Part shown: piece after piece, positions 15,718 to 24,554 of the stretch
Layout: each line of letters opens with the position of its first letter
Numbering within the stretch: the first letter of the stretch is position 1
Translations under genes and position numbers: made by a program
The notes under the pieces: model-generated
What the model saw: the letters and a program-made list of their open reading frames with translations, nothing else
What the model was told of the DNA's origin: nothing
The model's database searches: none
Assembly (NCBI GenBank): GCA_964472295.1
Contig: CAYYJQ010000018.1
Span: 1-41,503, forward strand
DNA: 41,503 nt
From: JAJRZX01 sp964472295
GTDB taxonomy: Bacteria > Desulfobacterota > GWC2-55-46 > JADFVP01
Direction: 5' to 3'

Positions 15718-16661
15718 GCAACATGCTCCGGCAATAGTTTAATCACCCTCTCGGGTGTTATTATGGAATTAGAAATTTCCTGACCGGGCGGCACCTCGGC
15801 CCTGTCAAAGACAAGGCAGTTCCTAAGAAAAACAGAACCGGCAATACGCGCGTGGTCACCGATAACGCAGTTCTTGAACTTTGCTTCGGGGTGGAGCTCC
15901 ATCTCACTGCCAAAGAGATTATCAATACCCCTGTGTCTCAACGCGACCATATTCAGATTCAAGAGGTCCTGCGGGAAGGTGAGGTTGGTGTCTTCCCTGA
16001 CAACATTTACCCCCCTTACCCTGCCGCCGTCGTTAATGAGTATCTGTATTGAATCAGTAATTTCGTACTCATCCCTCATGGCCGTGCGCGGCGTGCGCCG
16101 TATGGCGTCGAATATCTGCAGGTCAAAAAGGTAAAGGCCGCAGCCCTTATGATTATTGGAGGTGTGCCGTGGTTTCTCTATTACCCTCCTGACAAAATTG
16201 TCCTCATCAAAGACAACGGCGAAGTTGCGCTTGATCATCTCCCGGTCTTCCTCGATCTTGGTGGCGATTACGCACTGAAGATCGTCTTCCTCCATGGTAT
16301 ACACCATCCTTCCAATATCATCTGCCTCGAAAAATATATCGCCGAGGAACAATAGGAAGGGAGTATCTATCTCGTTTTCAAGATACCCAAGGGCATGGGC
16401 TATGCCAAGCGTGTCCTTCTGTTCTATGTACCGTATCTTAAGACCATACTCTTCGCCCTGTCCTATGCGCCGCACGATCTCATAACCCAGATAACCTATA
16501 ACGATTATAACTTCTTTTATGCCGATTGATGCCATGAGTTCGAGCTGATAGGCCATGAGCGGCTTATTGGCTATGGGAAGTATGGGTTTTGGATAGCTCT
16601 CGCTAAAGGGATATATTCTTGTTCCCTTGCCGGCGGCAAGTATTACGCCTTTTAATTCCAT
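15714..16661 (-). CDS. Sugar-1-phosphate nucleotidyltransferase (RmlA/GlmU-N-like)
   Basis: The 315-residue protein begins with ELKGVILAAGKGTRIYPFSE then SYPKPILPIANKPL, the NTP-transferase signature with its phosphate-binding loop and Lys. PFLLFLGDIFFE holds the metal-binding Asp. The C-terminal part (FKNCVIGDHARIAGSVFLRN) resembles a left-handed beta-helix. It makes an activated sugar from NTP and sugar-1-phosphate; the sugar is not identifiable. The second ATG (16661) is chosen since AGAGG lies seven bases upstream. It is coupled to the epimerase gene downstream and starts 11 bases after the GT2 gene. Confidence 0.88.
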   Translation of the reverse strand: MELKGVILAAGKGTRIYPFSESYPKPILPIANKPLMAYQLELMASIGIKEVIIVIGYLGYEIVRRIGQGEEYGLKIRYIEQKDTLGIAHALGYLENEIDTPFLLFLGDIFFEADDIGRMVYTMEEDDLQCVIATKIEEDREMIKRNFAVVFDEDNFVRRVIEKPRHTSNNHKGCGLYLFDLQIFDAIRRTPRTAMRDEYEITDSIQILINDGGRVRGVNVVREDTNLTFPQDLLNLNMVALRHRGIDNLFGSEMELHPEAKFKNCVIGDHARIAGSVFLRNCLVFDRAEVPPGQEISNSIITPERVIKLLPEHVA

Positions 16662-16672
16662 GAGCATACCTC

Positions 16673-17404
16673 TTACAGGGTGTGAATGATCTTTTTGTCA
16701 TATAGATAGATCTTGAACCTGAGATAAAAGAGAAATTTTAAGAAGTTAATGGATACGGCAAAAGGATTTAATTTGCTGAGCCCTCCCTGTCTCTCTATAT
16801 GCGTTATACCCATCTCCCCTATCGAAGCGCCAATCTTGCAGAGTTTGACGGTGAGCTCCGTTGGGGCCGGGTATCCCCTTGCCTCTATATTTGTACGCCT
16901 TATGAAACTGCCCTTGATCAGTTTCAAGGCGCAGTTCGTGTCCCTGAAGCGCACACGGAACATGGTCCTTACGATTAAATTCAGAGTCCTGTCCGCAAAG
17001 ACCCTGAACCTTGTGTCTTCTTTCTTTTTCCTGTAGCCTGTTACGCCGTCAAGCCCTTCGGAGAGCGCCTTATCAAGAAGCCCTGCGTATTCCTTCAGGT
17101 CAAACTGGCCATCTGAGTCCAGTGTAACCACCCACTCGCCACTCGATGCCTGTATAGAGGTAGTAAGCGCCTTGCCATAACCCCCGTTCCTCTCAAAACT
17201 CACAACCTTGAGCCTTGGCAACTCCTTTTGCAGCCTCGCCAGTATGGAGGCCGTGTTATCGGTGGAACCGTCATTGGTAAGGACAATTTCGCTGGCGAAC
17301 TCCGCTGAATCGAGCACCTTGTTCCAGTAACTGACGACATTTTCAATATTTTCTTCTTCATTGTATACCGGCGCCACGACTGACAAGAAAATATCTTTAT
17401 TCAT
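16673..17404 (-). CDS. Family 2 glycosyltransferase, dolichol-phosphate-mannose-synthase-like
   Basis: The 243-residue GT-A enzyme has LSVVAPVYNEEENIENVV at the N-terminus, LTNDGSTDNT, ERNGGYGKAL and the DXD-type LDSDGQFDL. This is the pattern of DPM1/GtrB enzymes, which load a sugar onto a polyprenyl phosphate at the cytoplasmic membrane face. The C-terminus has a hydrophobic stretch (NFLKFLFYLRFKIYLY) that may bind the membrane. The start ATG at 17404 has AAAAGG seven bases upstream. The upstream small ORF overlaps the start by eight bases. It is a likely donor supplier for the GT-C-like membrane proteins on either side. Confidence 0.88.
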   Translation of the reverse strand: MNKDIFLSVVAPVYNEEENIENVVSYWNKVLDSAEFASEIVLTNDGSTDNTASILARLQKELPRLKVVSFERNGGYGKALTTSIQASSGEWVVTLDSDGQFDLKEYAGLLDKALSEGLDGVTGYRKKKEDTRFRVFADRTLNLIVRTMFRVRFRDTNCALKLIKGSFIRRTNIEARGYPAPTELTVKLCKIGASIGEMGITHIERQGGLSKLNPFAVSINFLKFLFYLRFKIYLYDKKIIHTL

Positions 17405-17483
17405 AAACATACCTTTTATGCGAAAGCATCCTCAAAAAGCCAAAGGCCACTATCATAACAAAGTCAACTCCTCTTGCCAACAT
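17397..17483 (-). CDS. Possible 28-residue membrane microprotein coupled to the GT2 gene
   Basis: The minus-strand frame MLARGVDFVMIVAFGFLRML then SHKRYVYE has AAGGA nine bases before its ATG, and its TAA overlaps the GT2 start codon region by eight bases (translational coupling). The frame stays open to an ATG at 17513 (38 residues) but without a ribosome site. One hydrophobic span (about 6-20) is followed by a positive tail, as in a single-pass inner-membrane peptide. It could be a real small subunit or the decayed 3' end of a larger membrane protein gene. No family is recognised. Confidence 0.4.
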   Translation of the reverse strand: MLARGVDFVMIVAFGFLRMLSHKRYVYE

Positions 17484-17552
17484 GAGTGATTGTCCTTGAT
17501 TATCCGAGTACATACAGACATAGAGGCTTCATAAAAAAACGGTCTTCATACC

Positions 17553-19232
17553 TCATTGAACCCCTGCCGGAGGGGGCGTTCCAAGTAAGAGTTCATTGTT
17601 ATTAAAGATAGCCACCGGGGCAATGCCGTAATCTTGAGAGTCAGTATTACCTGGAATCACTTCAGAGGGCTTCCATGGCTCGGCGTAGATGTCAAGATAC
17701 ACAACATCACGTACCGGACGATTGGAATAGTGATAGATGTCATCCGCTGATATGGGGACCCTTACGGTATTTGTCCATCCCGGCCTGATAGAAAAATTGA
17801 ACTCTTTATCGCCATTGACCCTGACTCTTAATTTTTGGGGCGCCTGCCTTGGCCAACTGTTCACAGCGAGACTGATCTCACCCTCGGACACATTCCTTAT
17901 AAGGAATTTTACCCATTTGCCACCCTGTAGCCAGCCCCCTCCCCCGATATGTCTTTCCTGACCAATGAAGGCAACATGTTTTCCCACTTTTATGTTGTTA
18001 TAGTTGAAGGTTACCTCGGGATTATCCTTCATATGGAGCACATACCTTGAGACCTTGTAAGGGAGGTAGGTGAACCGCAACGGAAAGGTGGGCGGGGGTG
18101 CCTGCGAATTGTTAATGGGATTTATTACCACGCCAGCGATAAGGAAGGTTGTGAGGACGATTATTACCTTGTTAAGTGTATTGAATCTAATCTTCCCGGG
18201 AATGAACAAAAAGAGGGGGTATATGAACATGAGGTACCTGAGCCCAACCTGGTGAGAGACTATGTTGGAGGTCGAGTTCATGGCGGTTATTATCAAGACC
18301 GCGGAAAATAGAAGAAGGTAGTTTTTTACCTCTCGCTCCATATTTATTATGGCAAAGGCTACCATGGGGTAAAACCAGAGAAGGCCGTAAAATGGGGAGA
18401 TAAAACTACCAATAACAGTTGAGAGTGTTATGAACTCTGGTTTTGAGGCCCCCTCCCTGACAACGGCGTTAAAGGCCCCGAGGTAGTGAATATTGTAAAA
18501 TATCTGCGGCGCCACCATCAAAAGAGTTATTACGAGAGAGAGGAGGGCTTTCTTAATATCTCTCCTGCTGATTATGAGTTCGTACCAGAAGGGCAGGAGA
18601 AGCGCCAGTATTGGGAGTTTGATGCCCGCGGCAAAGCCGATAAAAAGCGCTGAGATGAGATACCTCTTTTTGTGCCAGAAAAAGAGGTATGCCGTAACGA
18701 GGAAGAGCATCAGCATCTCGGCATGTATCCAGAGGACATAGGTCATGGAGGCGGAGAGGAGAAAGAAAAGGGCGGAAAATACAAGCGCCCCTCTCTCATC
18801 GTTCTTGTCCCGAAGGTATAAAAAGCCCATGAGTATACAACCGAAAAACATGAGGGCATTGAAGAAATAAAAGCCATAGTAGGAAAAAGGCCCGCCAAAG
18901 ACCGAGAAGACCAGGTAAAAGGGGGCCGCGGCCAGGGGATAATAAAAGGAGTGGAGGCCGAGCCTTACCTTTCCGTCCCGTGTCTCCTCCATGGGGTGCA
19001 GCCCGGCAGGTGTATCCAATGTCACGGGCTTGCGCTCAAGGGTCCTTACGAGGTCCACGGCCTTGTCATATACGAGGTCATGGTCATAGATAATGCTCTC
19101 GGTGGTCAGGATGTACTCGGAGCCGTCACCTACACGGTAAGGGGTATAACTGAAGACCATTCCCATGAGGAATGTAAAGAGGAGTATGAAAAACCATAAA
19201 ACAATTTTGTCTATGGGAGTATCTCTTGGCAT
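17553..19232 (-). CDS. Polytopic membrane protein, probable GT-C type glycosyltransferase
   Basis: The 559-residue protein has a first membrane span at residues 10-29, then an extracytoplasmic loop with Asp/Glu (YTPYRVGDGSEY), and about nine further spans to about 375. A C-terminal periplasmic beta-rich domain (KLRVRVNGDKEFNF, DVVYLDIYAEPWKPSE) follows. Early acidic loop plus many spans plus a C-terminal soluble domain is the arrangement of lipid-linked-sugar-dependent GT-C enzymes, but I see no motif fixing the family. It lies upstream of a DPM1-like enzyme that would provide such a donor. It may start the glycan operon running down to 12314. Confidence 0.7.
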   Translation of the reverse strand: MPRDTPIDKIVLWFFILLFTFLMGMVFSYTPYRVGDGSEYILTTESIIYDHDLVYDKAVDLVRTLERKPVTLDTPAGLHPMEETRDGKVRLGLHSFYYPLAAAPFYLVFSVFGGPFSYYGFYFFNALMFFGCILMGFLYLRDKNDERGALVFSALFFLLSASMTYVLWIHAEMLMLFLVTAYLFFWHKKRYLISALFIGFAAGIKLPILALLLPFWYELIISRRDIKKALLSLVITLLMVAPQIFYNIHYLGAFNAVVREGASKPEFITLSTVIGSFISPFYGLLWFYPMVAFAIINMEREVKNYLLLFSAVLIITAMNSTSNIVSHQVGLRYLMFIYPLFLFIPGKIRFNTLNKVIIVLTTFLIAGVVINPINNSQAPPPTFPLRFTYLPYKVSRYVLHMKDNPEVTFNYNNIKVGKHVAFIGQERHIGGGGWLQGGKWVKFLIRNVSEGEISLAVNSWPRQAPQKLRVRVNGDKEFNFSIRPGWTNTVRVPISADDIYHYSNRPVRDVVYLDIYAEPWKPSEVIPGNTDSQDYGIAPVAIFNNNELLLGTPPPAGVQ

Positions 19233-19682
19233 GAGCGGCTCACCTGTATTTCGCTCTCATCTCTAAGCCCTTAGACTTCAATGTCTTTCCGCCGAGGTTA
19301 AGGGCCTGCTTCCGCGATATTTTCCTTGTCAAATTAAAATTCTTCCGTCTATTGTGCTATATTATCGTTCATAGTTCAAGGACGGTTCCACAACCACGTG
19401 CGCCTTTCATACCGCCCGCATGACATTTAAATCTTCTTTGCTCCCCCCTCTCCCCCCGGTCTTCATGCCATGGATACCAGGCCATCCTCTTAAAAAAACG
19501 CAACATTACCCTCATAGACGAAGCCCTGGCATGATTTGTTTCACACCTTGCTAAATGGTCACTTACACGTTGGCTCCCTTGAGCCTTGCCCATTAAGACT
19601 GATGGCACCTACAAAATCATCATAACAGAGAGCCTGTGTAGCGAGTAAAACGTTAGCAGTCATCATACGGCCCCCTGGCCAC
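19233..19682. other. Gene-free stretch downstream of tRNA-Phe
   Basis: No frame in this 450-bp interval looks coding; the 79-codon minus-strand ORF at 19369-19608 has no ribosome site and no protein-like composition. A TTGACA occurs near 19325-19330 on the minus strand without a matching -10. I see no repeat or integrase remnant next to the tRNA. Confidence 0.5.
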
Positions 19683-19713
19683 AAAAAAAGGGTTACGTTG
19701 GTCAACGTACCCC
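19683..19713 (-). terminator. Intrinsic terminator of the tRNA-Phe transcript
   Basis: On the minus strand GGGTACGTT, loop GACC, and AACGTAACCC pair with one bulged base and are followed by seven T residues (19683-19689). It lies about 80 bases after the 3' end of tRNA-Phe. Confidence 0.75.
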
Positions 19714-19793
19714 TCTCATATCATGAGCAGGCAAAAAGGCCGTAACATACTGAAATCTTTGTATAATTCCAGCACATCACGGCCCGATTTACA

Positions 19794-19869
<76 letters not shown>

Positions 19870-19886
19870 TCTGGTTGTAATGTAAT

Positions 19887-19915
19887 AAACTAATTTAATG
19901 CCTCTTTGTTGTCAA
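19887..19915 (-). promoter_or_regulatory. Promoter of tRNA-Phe
   Basis: A perfect -35 TTGACA (19910-19915) is 17 bp upstream of a weak -10 TAGTTT (19887-19892) on the minus strand, giving a leader of about 11 bases before the tRNA. Confidence 0.55.
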
Positions 19916-20045
19916 GTTTTTTCATTCCCCTTGCTGATATTATCCTTCATTTGTATGCTTTTTCGACGAGTGGAGAGCGCGGCGCTCAGCCCGCAGGTCT
20001 TTAGTCCATCCCTTTTTCAAAAAAGAGCCGGGTATTCTCGTTCTT

Positions 20046-22394
20046 TCAACGACTCCGGGCCAGAAAGATCGCTCTTCCCCTGTCTTCCTCTCTCCCTTTT
20101 TCATTATCCGCGATAAGCATCTGCCCCCCGAGAGAGGCGAGGGATTTGAAGGCACGGTAACTCTTCAGGACCTTCTTGGTGTAGTTCCGTGTCTCAGTGT
20201 ATGGTATTGACTCTATGAACTCATCGTCATCAAGGGGGTAATTCTTTCGCCACCTCCTGACCACGTTGAGACCGGCATTATAGCCCGCTATGGTATCAAC
20301 AGGGTCGCCGCCTGTCCTTTGCCAGAGATAGGCAAGATACCAGGCACCCATACGTATGTTGGTATCAGGGTCGCCAAGGTCGTATGGACGGGGTCTGCCC
20401 CGCGCCGAGGCCCTGGCAATAAACTCGGCTGTCTCGGGCATGACCTGCATGAGCCCCACGGCCCCGGTCCTTGATATGGTGTCAGGGTCAAAGGAACTCT
20501 CCTCGCGCATGACCGCGGCCACAAGCAGGGGATCGGCATCTCCGGCAAGACCCCTTGTCTTTATGTATTCAACCATCTTTAGCGGAAAGGCCACCTCAAG
20601 AAGCGCGGGCGGCATGGTCCCGTCAATGTCCCGAAGAAGCCCGGCGTAGTTCTCAAAGAGGCTCATGGCATGATAGTAATCCCCTGCCGAGTAAAAGGCC
20701 TCTATGAGCGATAGGACCTCTTCCCGGCGCGGACGGCGCCTCTTCAGGGCCAGTTGGACCTCCTTGGCCGCCTCCCCGGAGAGTCCCACACTAAGGAGCA
20801 TATGGGTCCGGCCAAAGTCGCCGGCCATGACCCCAGAGGCAAGTGAGCCATCCTGAGCCCCAGAGACCTCTCTATCAGGATTCCAGGCCATCCTGCCGGA
20901 CAATCCCTTGCTACCATCAAGGCCAAGGCGCCTTACTGCCATATAACAGTAATAACCCGGCATCCAGCCCTTGCAGGCAAGGGCGTATTCTCCTCTTGCC
21001 TCTTGCCCCCTACCGGCCTTCTCAAGGGCACGGCCCCGCCAGTAGGCAAGCCTCGCCCCGCGCCGCCCCCCAGCATTAAGTCCTCCAAGGTCCATGCTTT
21101 CAGCGGCCTCAATATACCTTCCCATCCTGTACTGAAGCCACCCCCTTCGCCAGGCGGCCTCTGGTGAAGGCCGGTCCCCGCCCGCCTTCTCCGCCTGTCC
21201 GTAGGCCCCTATGGCCTCGTCCCATTGGCCAGCCTCTTCGTAGTAGCCCCCCTCCATGAGGAGGGCGCGCCGGGCCTCGCGGCTACGGGGAAATTTCCTC
21301 ACAAGGGTATCTACTGTATGTATAAAATCATCGTAACCGTCCTTCGCGCTCCCCCTTGCCCCCTTGACCCCCTTGGCCCCGCGGAGATAAGCCGTGGCAA
21401 GGAGCACGAGGCCGGACCTTTGCTCGTAACCCGTTCCCGCCTTTTTGCCGTCATTACCACTTATCTTTTCCAGACGCCTTCTTAGCACTATGGCGGCCTC
21501 TTCGTACCTCTTGAGCCTGAAAAGCGTCTCGATAAGGAGCGGTCCTGCCCGGCTCCCGCAGGCCGCGGGACCGCTCCGCAGGAGGTCACTCAGCTCCGTA
21601 GCCGCACTGCGGTAATGGTATGATTTAAAGAGGGCCTCAGCGCGGGCGCAGAGCTCTTCAGCCCCAAGAGAGGGCAGGGAAAGCCGCCTGTTATCGCGAA
21701 ATGTGCCCTCTGCCTTCTTTGCAACTCTCGTACCTGGATAACGGACAATAAGGGTCTTGAGGTCCATGGCGGCCCGGGCATACCCTCCTGAAGCCATCTC
21801 AAGCCTCGCAGTTCTCAAGAGCGCCTCTGCAAAGCGTGCGTGGCCAGGGTACTTCGAGACAAAGGCACGGAACATGGAGAGGGCCTCGCCGGGCCTGCCC
21901 ATCATCTCAAGTACGCCCGCCAGCTCAAAGAGCACATCTCCTGCGTAGAGAAAGTCCGGGTACTCGCGCCTTATGGAATCATAGGCACGGCTTGCGCCAG
22001 GCAGATCACCCTCTTCGGCATAGGCCCTCGCCAGATAAAGGAGCACATAGGGACGAATCTCTCCAAGGGCCTGTGCCTCCTGAAGGTACAGCACTGCCCT
22101 GGGGCCGTGCCTCTTGAGTTCATAGAGTCCGAGGATAAAAGATGCCCGCGCCGCGAAGGCTGTGCCCTGGTATTTATCCCGCACAATAAGGAGCTCTGGC
22201 AGGGCCTCCGCCTCCCTTCCGAACCTCATCTCCTCAAGGGCCTCTTTAAGGGATAGGGCCGGGGCGCTCATGGCGGCCTGCCCTATGATAGGCCGCCTGG
22301 CAGGGCCTTGCCGCATACCGGCCTGCCGGGCCGCGCATGAGACGAGCAGGAGGAGGATTAGGATAAGATATAGTGGTCCCCGTATCTTTTTCAT
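20046..22394 (-). CDS. Lipoprotein soluble lytic transglycosylase (Slt70-like)
   Basis: The 782-residue protein has a lipoprotein signal with lipobox LVSC (Cys20). A long helical region of TPR-like repeats spans about 45-600, and the C-terminal lysozyme-like SLT domain about 605-755. REESSFDP holds the catalytic Glu (about 632). GAVGLMQVMPETAE, DPDTNIRMGAWYLAYL, AGYNAG and IPYTETRNYTKKVL are the standard SLT motifs in order. It cleaves the MurNAc-GlcNAc bond of peptidoglycan with 1,6-anhydro product formation and is anchored facing the periplasm. The repeats are more numerous than in E. coli Slt (about 640 residues), hence the greater length. It stands alone, divergent from the glucan phosphorylase gene. 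Confidence 0.93.
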   Translation of the reverse strand: MKKIRGPLYLILILLLLVSCAARQAGMRQGPARRPIIGQAAMSAPALSLKEALEEMRFGREAEALPELLIVRDKYQGTAFAARASFILGLYELKRHGPRAVLYLQEAQALGEIRPYVLLYLARAYAEEGDLPGASRAYDSIRREYPDFLYAGDVLFELAGVLEMMGRPGEALSMFRAFVSKYPGHARFAEALLRTARLEMASGGYARAAMDLKTLIVRYPGTRVAKKAEGTFRDNRRLSLPSLGAEELCARAEALFKSYHYRSAATELSDLLRSGPAACGSRAGPLLIETLFRLKRYEEAAIVLRRRLEKISGNDGKKAGTGYEQRSGLVLLATAYLRGAKGVKGARGSAKDGYDDFIHTVDTLVRKFPRSREARRALLMEGGYYEEAGQWDEAIGAYGQAEKAGGDRPSPEAAWRRGWLQYRMGRYIEAAESMDLGGLNAGGRRGARLAYWRGRALEKAGRGQEARGEYALACKGWMPGYYCYMAVRRLGLDGSKGLSGRMAWNPDREVSGAQDGSLASGVMAGDFGRTHMLLSVGLSGEAAKEVQLALKRRRPRREEVLSLIEAFYSAGDYYHAMSLFENYAGLLRDIDGTMPPALLEVAFPLKMVEYIKTRGLAGDADPLLVAAVMREESSFDPDTISRTGAVGLMQVMPETAEFIARASARGRPRPYDLGDPDTNIRMGAWYLAYLWQRTGGDPVDTIAGYNAGLNVVRRWRKNYPLDDDEFIESIPYTETRNYTKKVLKSYRAFKSLASLGGQMLIADNEKGREEDRGRAIFLARSR

Positions 22395-22632
22395 AGGCTG
22401 AAAAAACCCGCTTTTTTCCTTAAGAAAGGACTGAAAAAAATCCGTCGTTCCATGATAAAGGACCCCTCTTAAGCGCTTCTGGCCCCTACTACCTTTCGCT
22501 CTCGCGGGCCACGCCGGGGAAGGGGGCGCTCCGGGGCCGGAGAGTCCTATCTTTCTTTCATCGTGTAAAGTATAGCACGAAGCGGAGATAAATCCGTGAC
22601 CTTAGGCCAGAAGAGGTATTTTTTTCTATCCC

Positions 22633-22658
22633 TTGATAAATGAGATAAGGTGTATAAT
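22633..22658 (+). promoter_or_regulatory. Promoter candidate for glucan phosphorylase
   Basis: TTGATA (22633-22638) and TATAAT (22653-22658) are 14 bp apart. The overlapping AATAAT three bases downstream gives the normal 17 bp. It is in the 310-bp divergent gap (22395-22704), which otherwise shows no gene. Confidence 0.5.
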
Positions 22659-22704
22659 AATGGACTACTGATTTTTTATCCAGAGAGGGGAGGCTTCTTA
22701 TTAT

Positions 22705-24414
22705 ATGCAGGGACTGAGAAAACTGGCAGAAGACGAACAAATCGCCTATTTTTCCATGGAAATCGGCCTTACTGATGAGATACCGACCTTTTCAGGGGGT
22801 CTTGGCATACTTGCCGGAGACACGCTCAAGAGCGCCGCGGAGCTGAACCTTCCCATGGTGGCCGTTACGCTCCTCTCAAGAAAGGGTTTTTTCAGGCAGA
22901 TACTCGACGCCGAGGGCAACCAGAGCGAGGAACCCGAGGACTGGGACCCGGCGGAGCACATGAGGTTGCTACCCGTAAAGATTGACCTCACCATAGAGGG
23001 CCGCACGGTGAGCGTGACGGCCTGGTGCAGGGACATCATCTGTCCGGCAACGGAGTGGAAGGTCCCTGTGTTCTACCTCGACACGAATCTTGCGGAGAAC
23101 AGCGAAGAGGACAGGACGATTACAGACCACCTTTACGGCGGGGACGCGAGGTACAGGCTCAAGCAGGAGATAGTCCTTGGCATGGGCGGTGTCCTCATCC
23201 TGAATGCCCTGGGCCTGAGGATAAAGAAATACCATATGAACGAGGGCCACGCGGCCCTTCTCACCCTCGACCTCCTGAGGCGCTTCAAGCGTGACATCGA
23301 GTCTGTCTGGGACGAAAAAAAGGTCTGGGATGAGGAACGCGTGAGAGACCTCTGCGTCTTCACGACCCACACGCCCGTTGAGGCCGGCCACGACCGATTC
23401 CCCTACCCCATGGTGCGCGAGATACTCGGGGACATCATACCCCTTGACGAGATAAAGAAACTCGCCGGAGAGGAAGACTTCAACATGACGCTACTTGCCA
23501 TGAACCTCAGTCAATACATAAACGGGGTGGCCAAGAAGCACGGCGAGGTTTCAAGGCGCATGTTCCCTGGCTACGAGATAAAGGCCATAACAAACGGGGT
23601 ACATACCCACACGTGGGTCTCTCCGAGTTTTGCAAGGCTTTACGACAGGTTTCTTCCTGGCTGGGCCAATGAGCCCGAGATATTCGTCCGCGTGGACAGG
23701 GTCCCCCCGGCGGATATATGGGCCGCTCACAGTTCGGCGAAAAAGGAACTTATCGATTACGTCAATAGTGTCACGAAGGCGGAGATGGACTACGATACCC
23801 TCACAATAGGTTTTGCCCGCCGGGCAACGGCCTACAAGAGGGCTGAGATGCTCTTTTCGGACATGGAACGCCTGAAGAGGATAGGCGGCGGAAAACTTCA
23901 GGTAATATACGCCGGAAAGGCCCACCCAAAGGACATGGGCGGAAAGAAGATAATCCACGAGGTTTTTCAGAAGATAGAGGAACTCAAGGGCTCGATAAAG
24001 ATAGTCTTTCTTGAGAATTACAAGATAGGCGTTGCGAAAAAACTCGTTGCCGGCGTAGACGTATGGCTCAACACGCCCATGAGGCCCAGAGAGGCCTCGG
24101 GCACAAGCGGCATGAAGGCGGCCCACAACGGGGTCCTGAACTTCAGCGTCCTTGACGGCTGGTGGATAGAGGGCTTTGTCGAGGGCGAGACAGGCTGGTC
24201 CATAGGGCCGGAGCCCACAGAGAGCCCTGTATCCAATAACGCCGTTGACAGCGAGGACCTCTATCGAAAACTCGAAGAAGAGATAATCCCCCTCTTCTAC
24301 GAAAACAGGGCTGGCTGGATAGCGATGATGCAGAACGCCATCGGAAAGATAGCCTATTACTTCAACACCCACCGCATGATGCGGCGCTATGTCACGGAGG
24401 CCTATATACGTTAA
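22705..24414 (+). CDS. glgP: Alpha-glucan (glycogen/maltodextrin) phosphorylase, short GT35 form
   Basis: The 569-residue protein begins with QIAYFSMEIGLTDEIPTFSG and GLGILAGDTLKSAAEL, the N-terminal signature of the short alpha-glucan phosphorylase family. VFTTHTPVEAGHDRF, NGVHTHTWVSP and TIGFARRATAYKRAEM follow. The pyridoxal-phosphate site EASGTSGMKAAHNG has Lys471. The enzyme uses phosphate to release glucose-1-phosphate from alpha-1,4-glucans. It is much shorter than E. coli GlgP (about 800 residues), as is typical of this subfamily, and all core motifs are present. GGGAGG lies 11 bases before the ATG, a long spacing. The gene is divergent from the transglycosylase and has its own terminator. 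Confidence 0.95.
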   Translation: MQGLRKLAEDEQIAYFSMEIGLTDEIPTFSGGLGILAGDTLKSAAELNLPMVAVTLLSRKGFFRQILDAEGNQSEEPEDWDPAEHMRLLPVKIDLTIEGRTVSVTAWCRDIICPATEWKVPVFYLDTNLAENSEEDRTITDHLYGGDARYRLKQEIVLGMGGVLILNALGLRIKKYHMNEGHAALLTLDLLRRFKRDIESVWDEKKVWDEERVRDLCVFTTHTPVEAGHDRFPYPMVREILGDIIPLDEIKKLAGEEDFNMTLLAMNLSQYINGVAKKHGEVSRRMFPGYEIKAITNGVHTHTWVSPSFARLYDRFLPGWANEPEIFVRVDRVPPADIWAAHSSAKKELIDYVNSVTKAEMDYDTLTIGFARRATAYKRAEMLFSDMERLKRIGGGKLQVIYAGKAHPKDMGGKKIIHEVFQKIEELKGSIKIVFLENYKIGVAKKLVAGVDVWLNTPMRPREASGTSGMKAAHNGVLNFSVLDGWWIEGFVEGETGWSIGPEPTESPVSNNAVDSEDLYRKLEEEIIPLFYENRAGWIAMMQNAIGKIAYYFNTHRMMRRYVTEAYIR

Positions 24415-24415
24415 T

Positions 24416-24440
24416 GAAAGTCTGACTGAGTCAGGCCTTC
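24416..24440. repeat. Dispersed palindromic element, copy C
   Basis: GAAAGTCTGACTGAGTCAGG followed by CCTTC, directly after the glgP stop codon, is the same element as copies A and B, with CTGACT/AGTCAG pairing at its centre. Confidence 0.5.
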
Positions 24441-24442
24441 GT

Positions 24443-24468
24443 GCGGCACGGAGAGGCGCCGCCTTTTT
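24443..24468 (+). terminator. Intrinsic terminator after glgP
   Basis: GCGGC (24443-24447) pairs with GCCGC (24458-24462), followed by C and five T residues, about 30 bases after the glgP stop. Confidence 0.5.
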
Positions 24469-24554
24469 CAAGACTAATAAACCACTTAAATGGTTAAAGA
24501 ATCTTATTTTTCAACTTCTTTTCCCCCCTGTTCAGACACAGGAGGCAAGGTGCC

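Noticed and set aside
19369..19608. 79-codon minus-strand frame near tRNA-Phe
   Set aside because: No ribosome site, unusual composition and no family resemblance; no integrase or att repeat beside the tRNA.
23551..24471. 306-codon minus-strand frame across glgP
   Set aside because: It is antisense to the phosphorylase gene, which carries the PLP site and all family motifs; no ribosome site and no recognisable protein.
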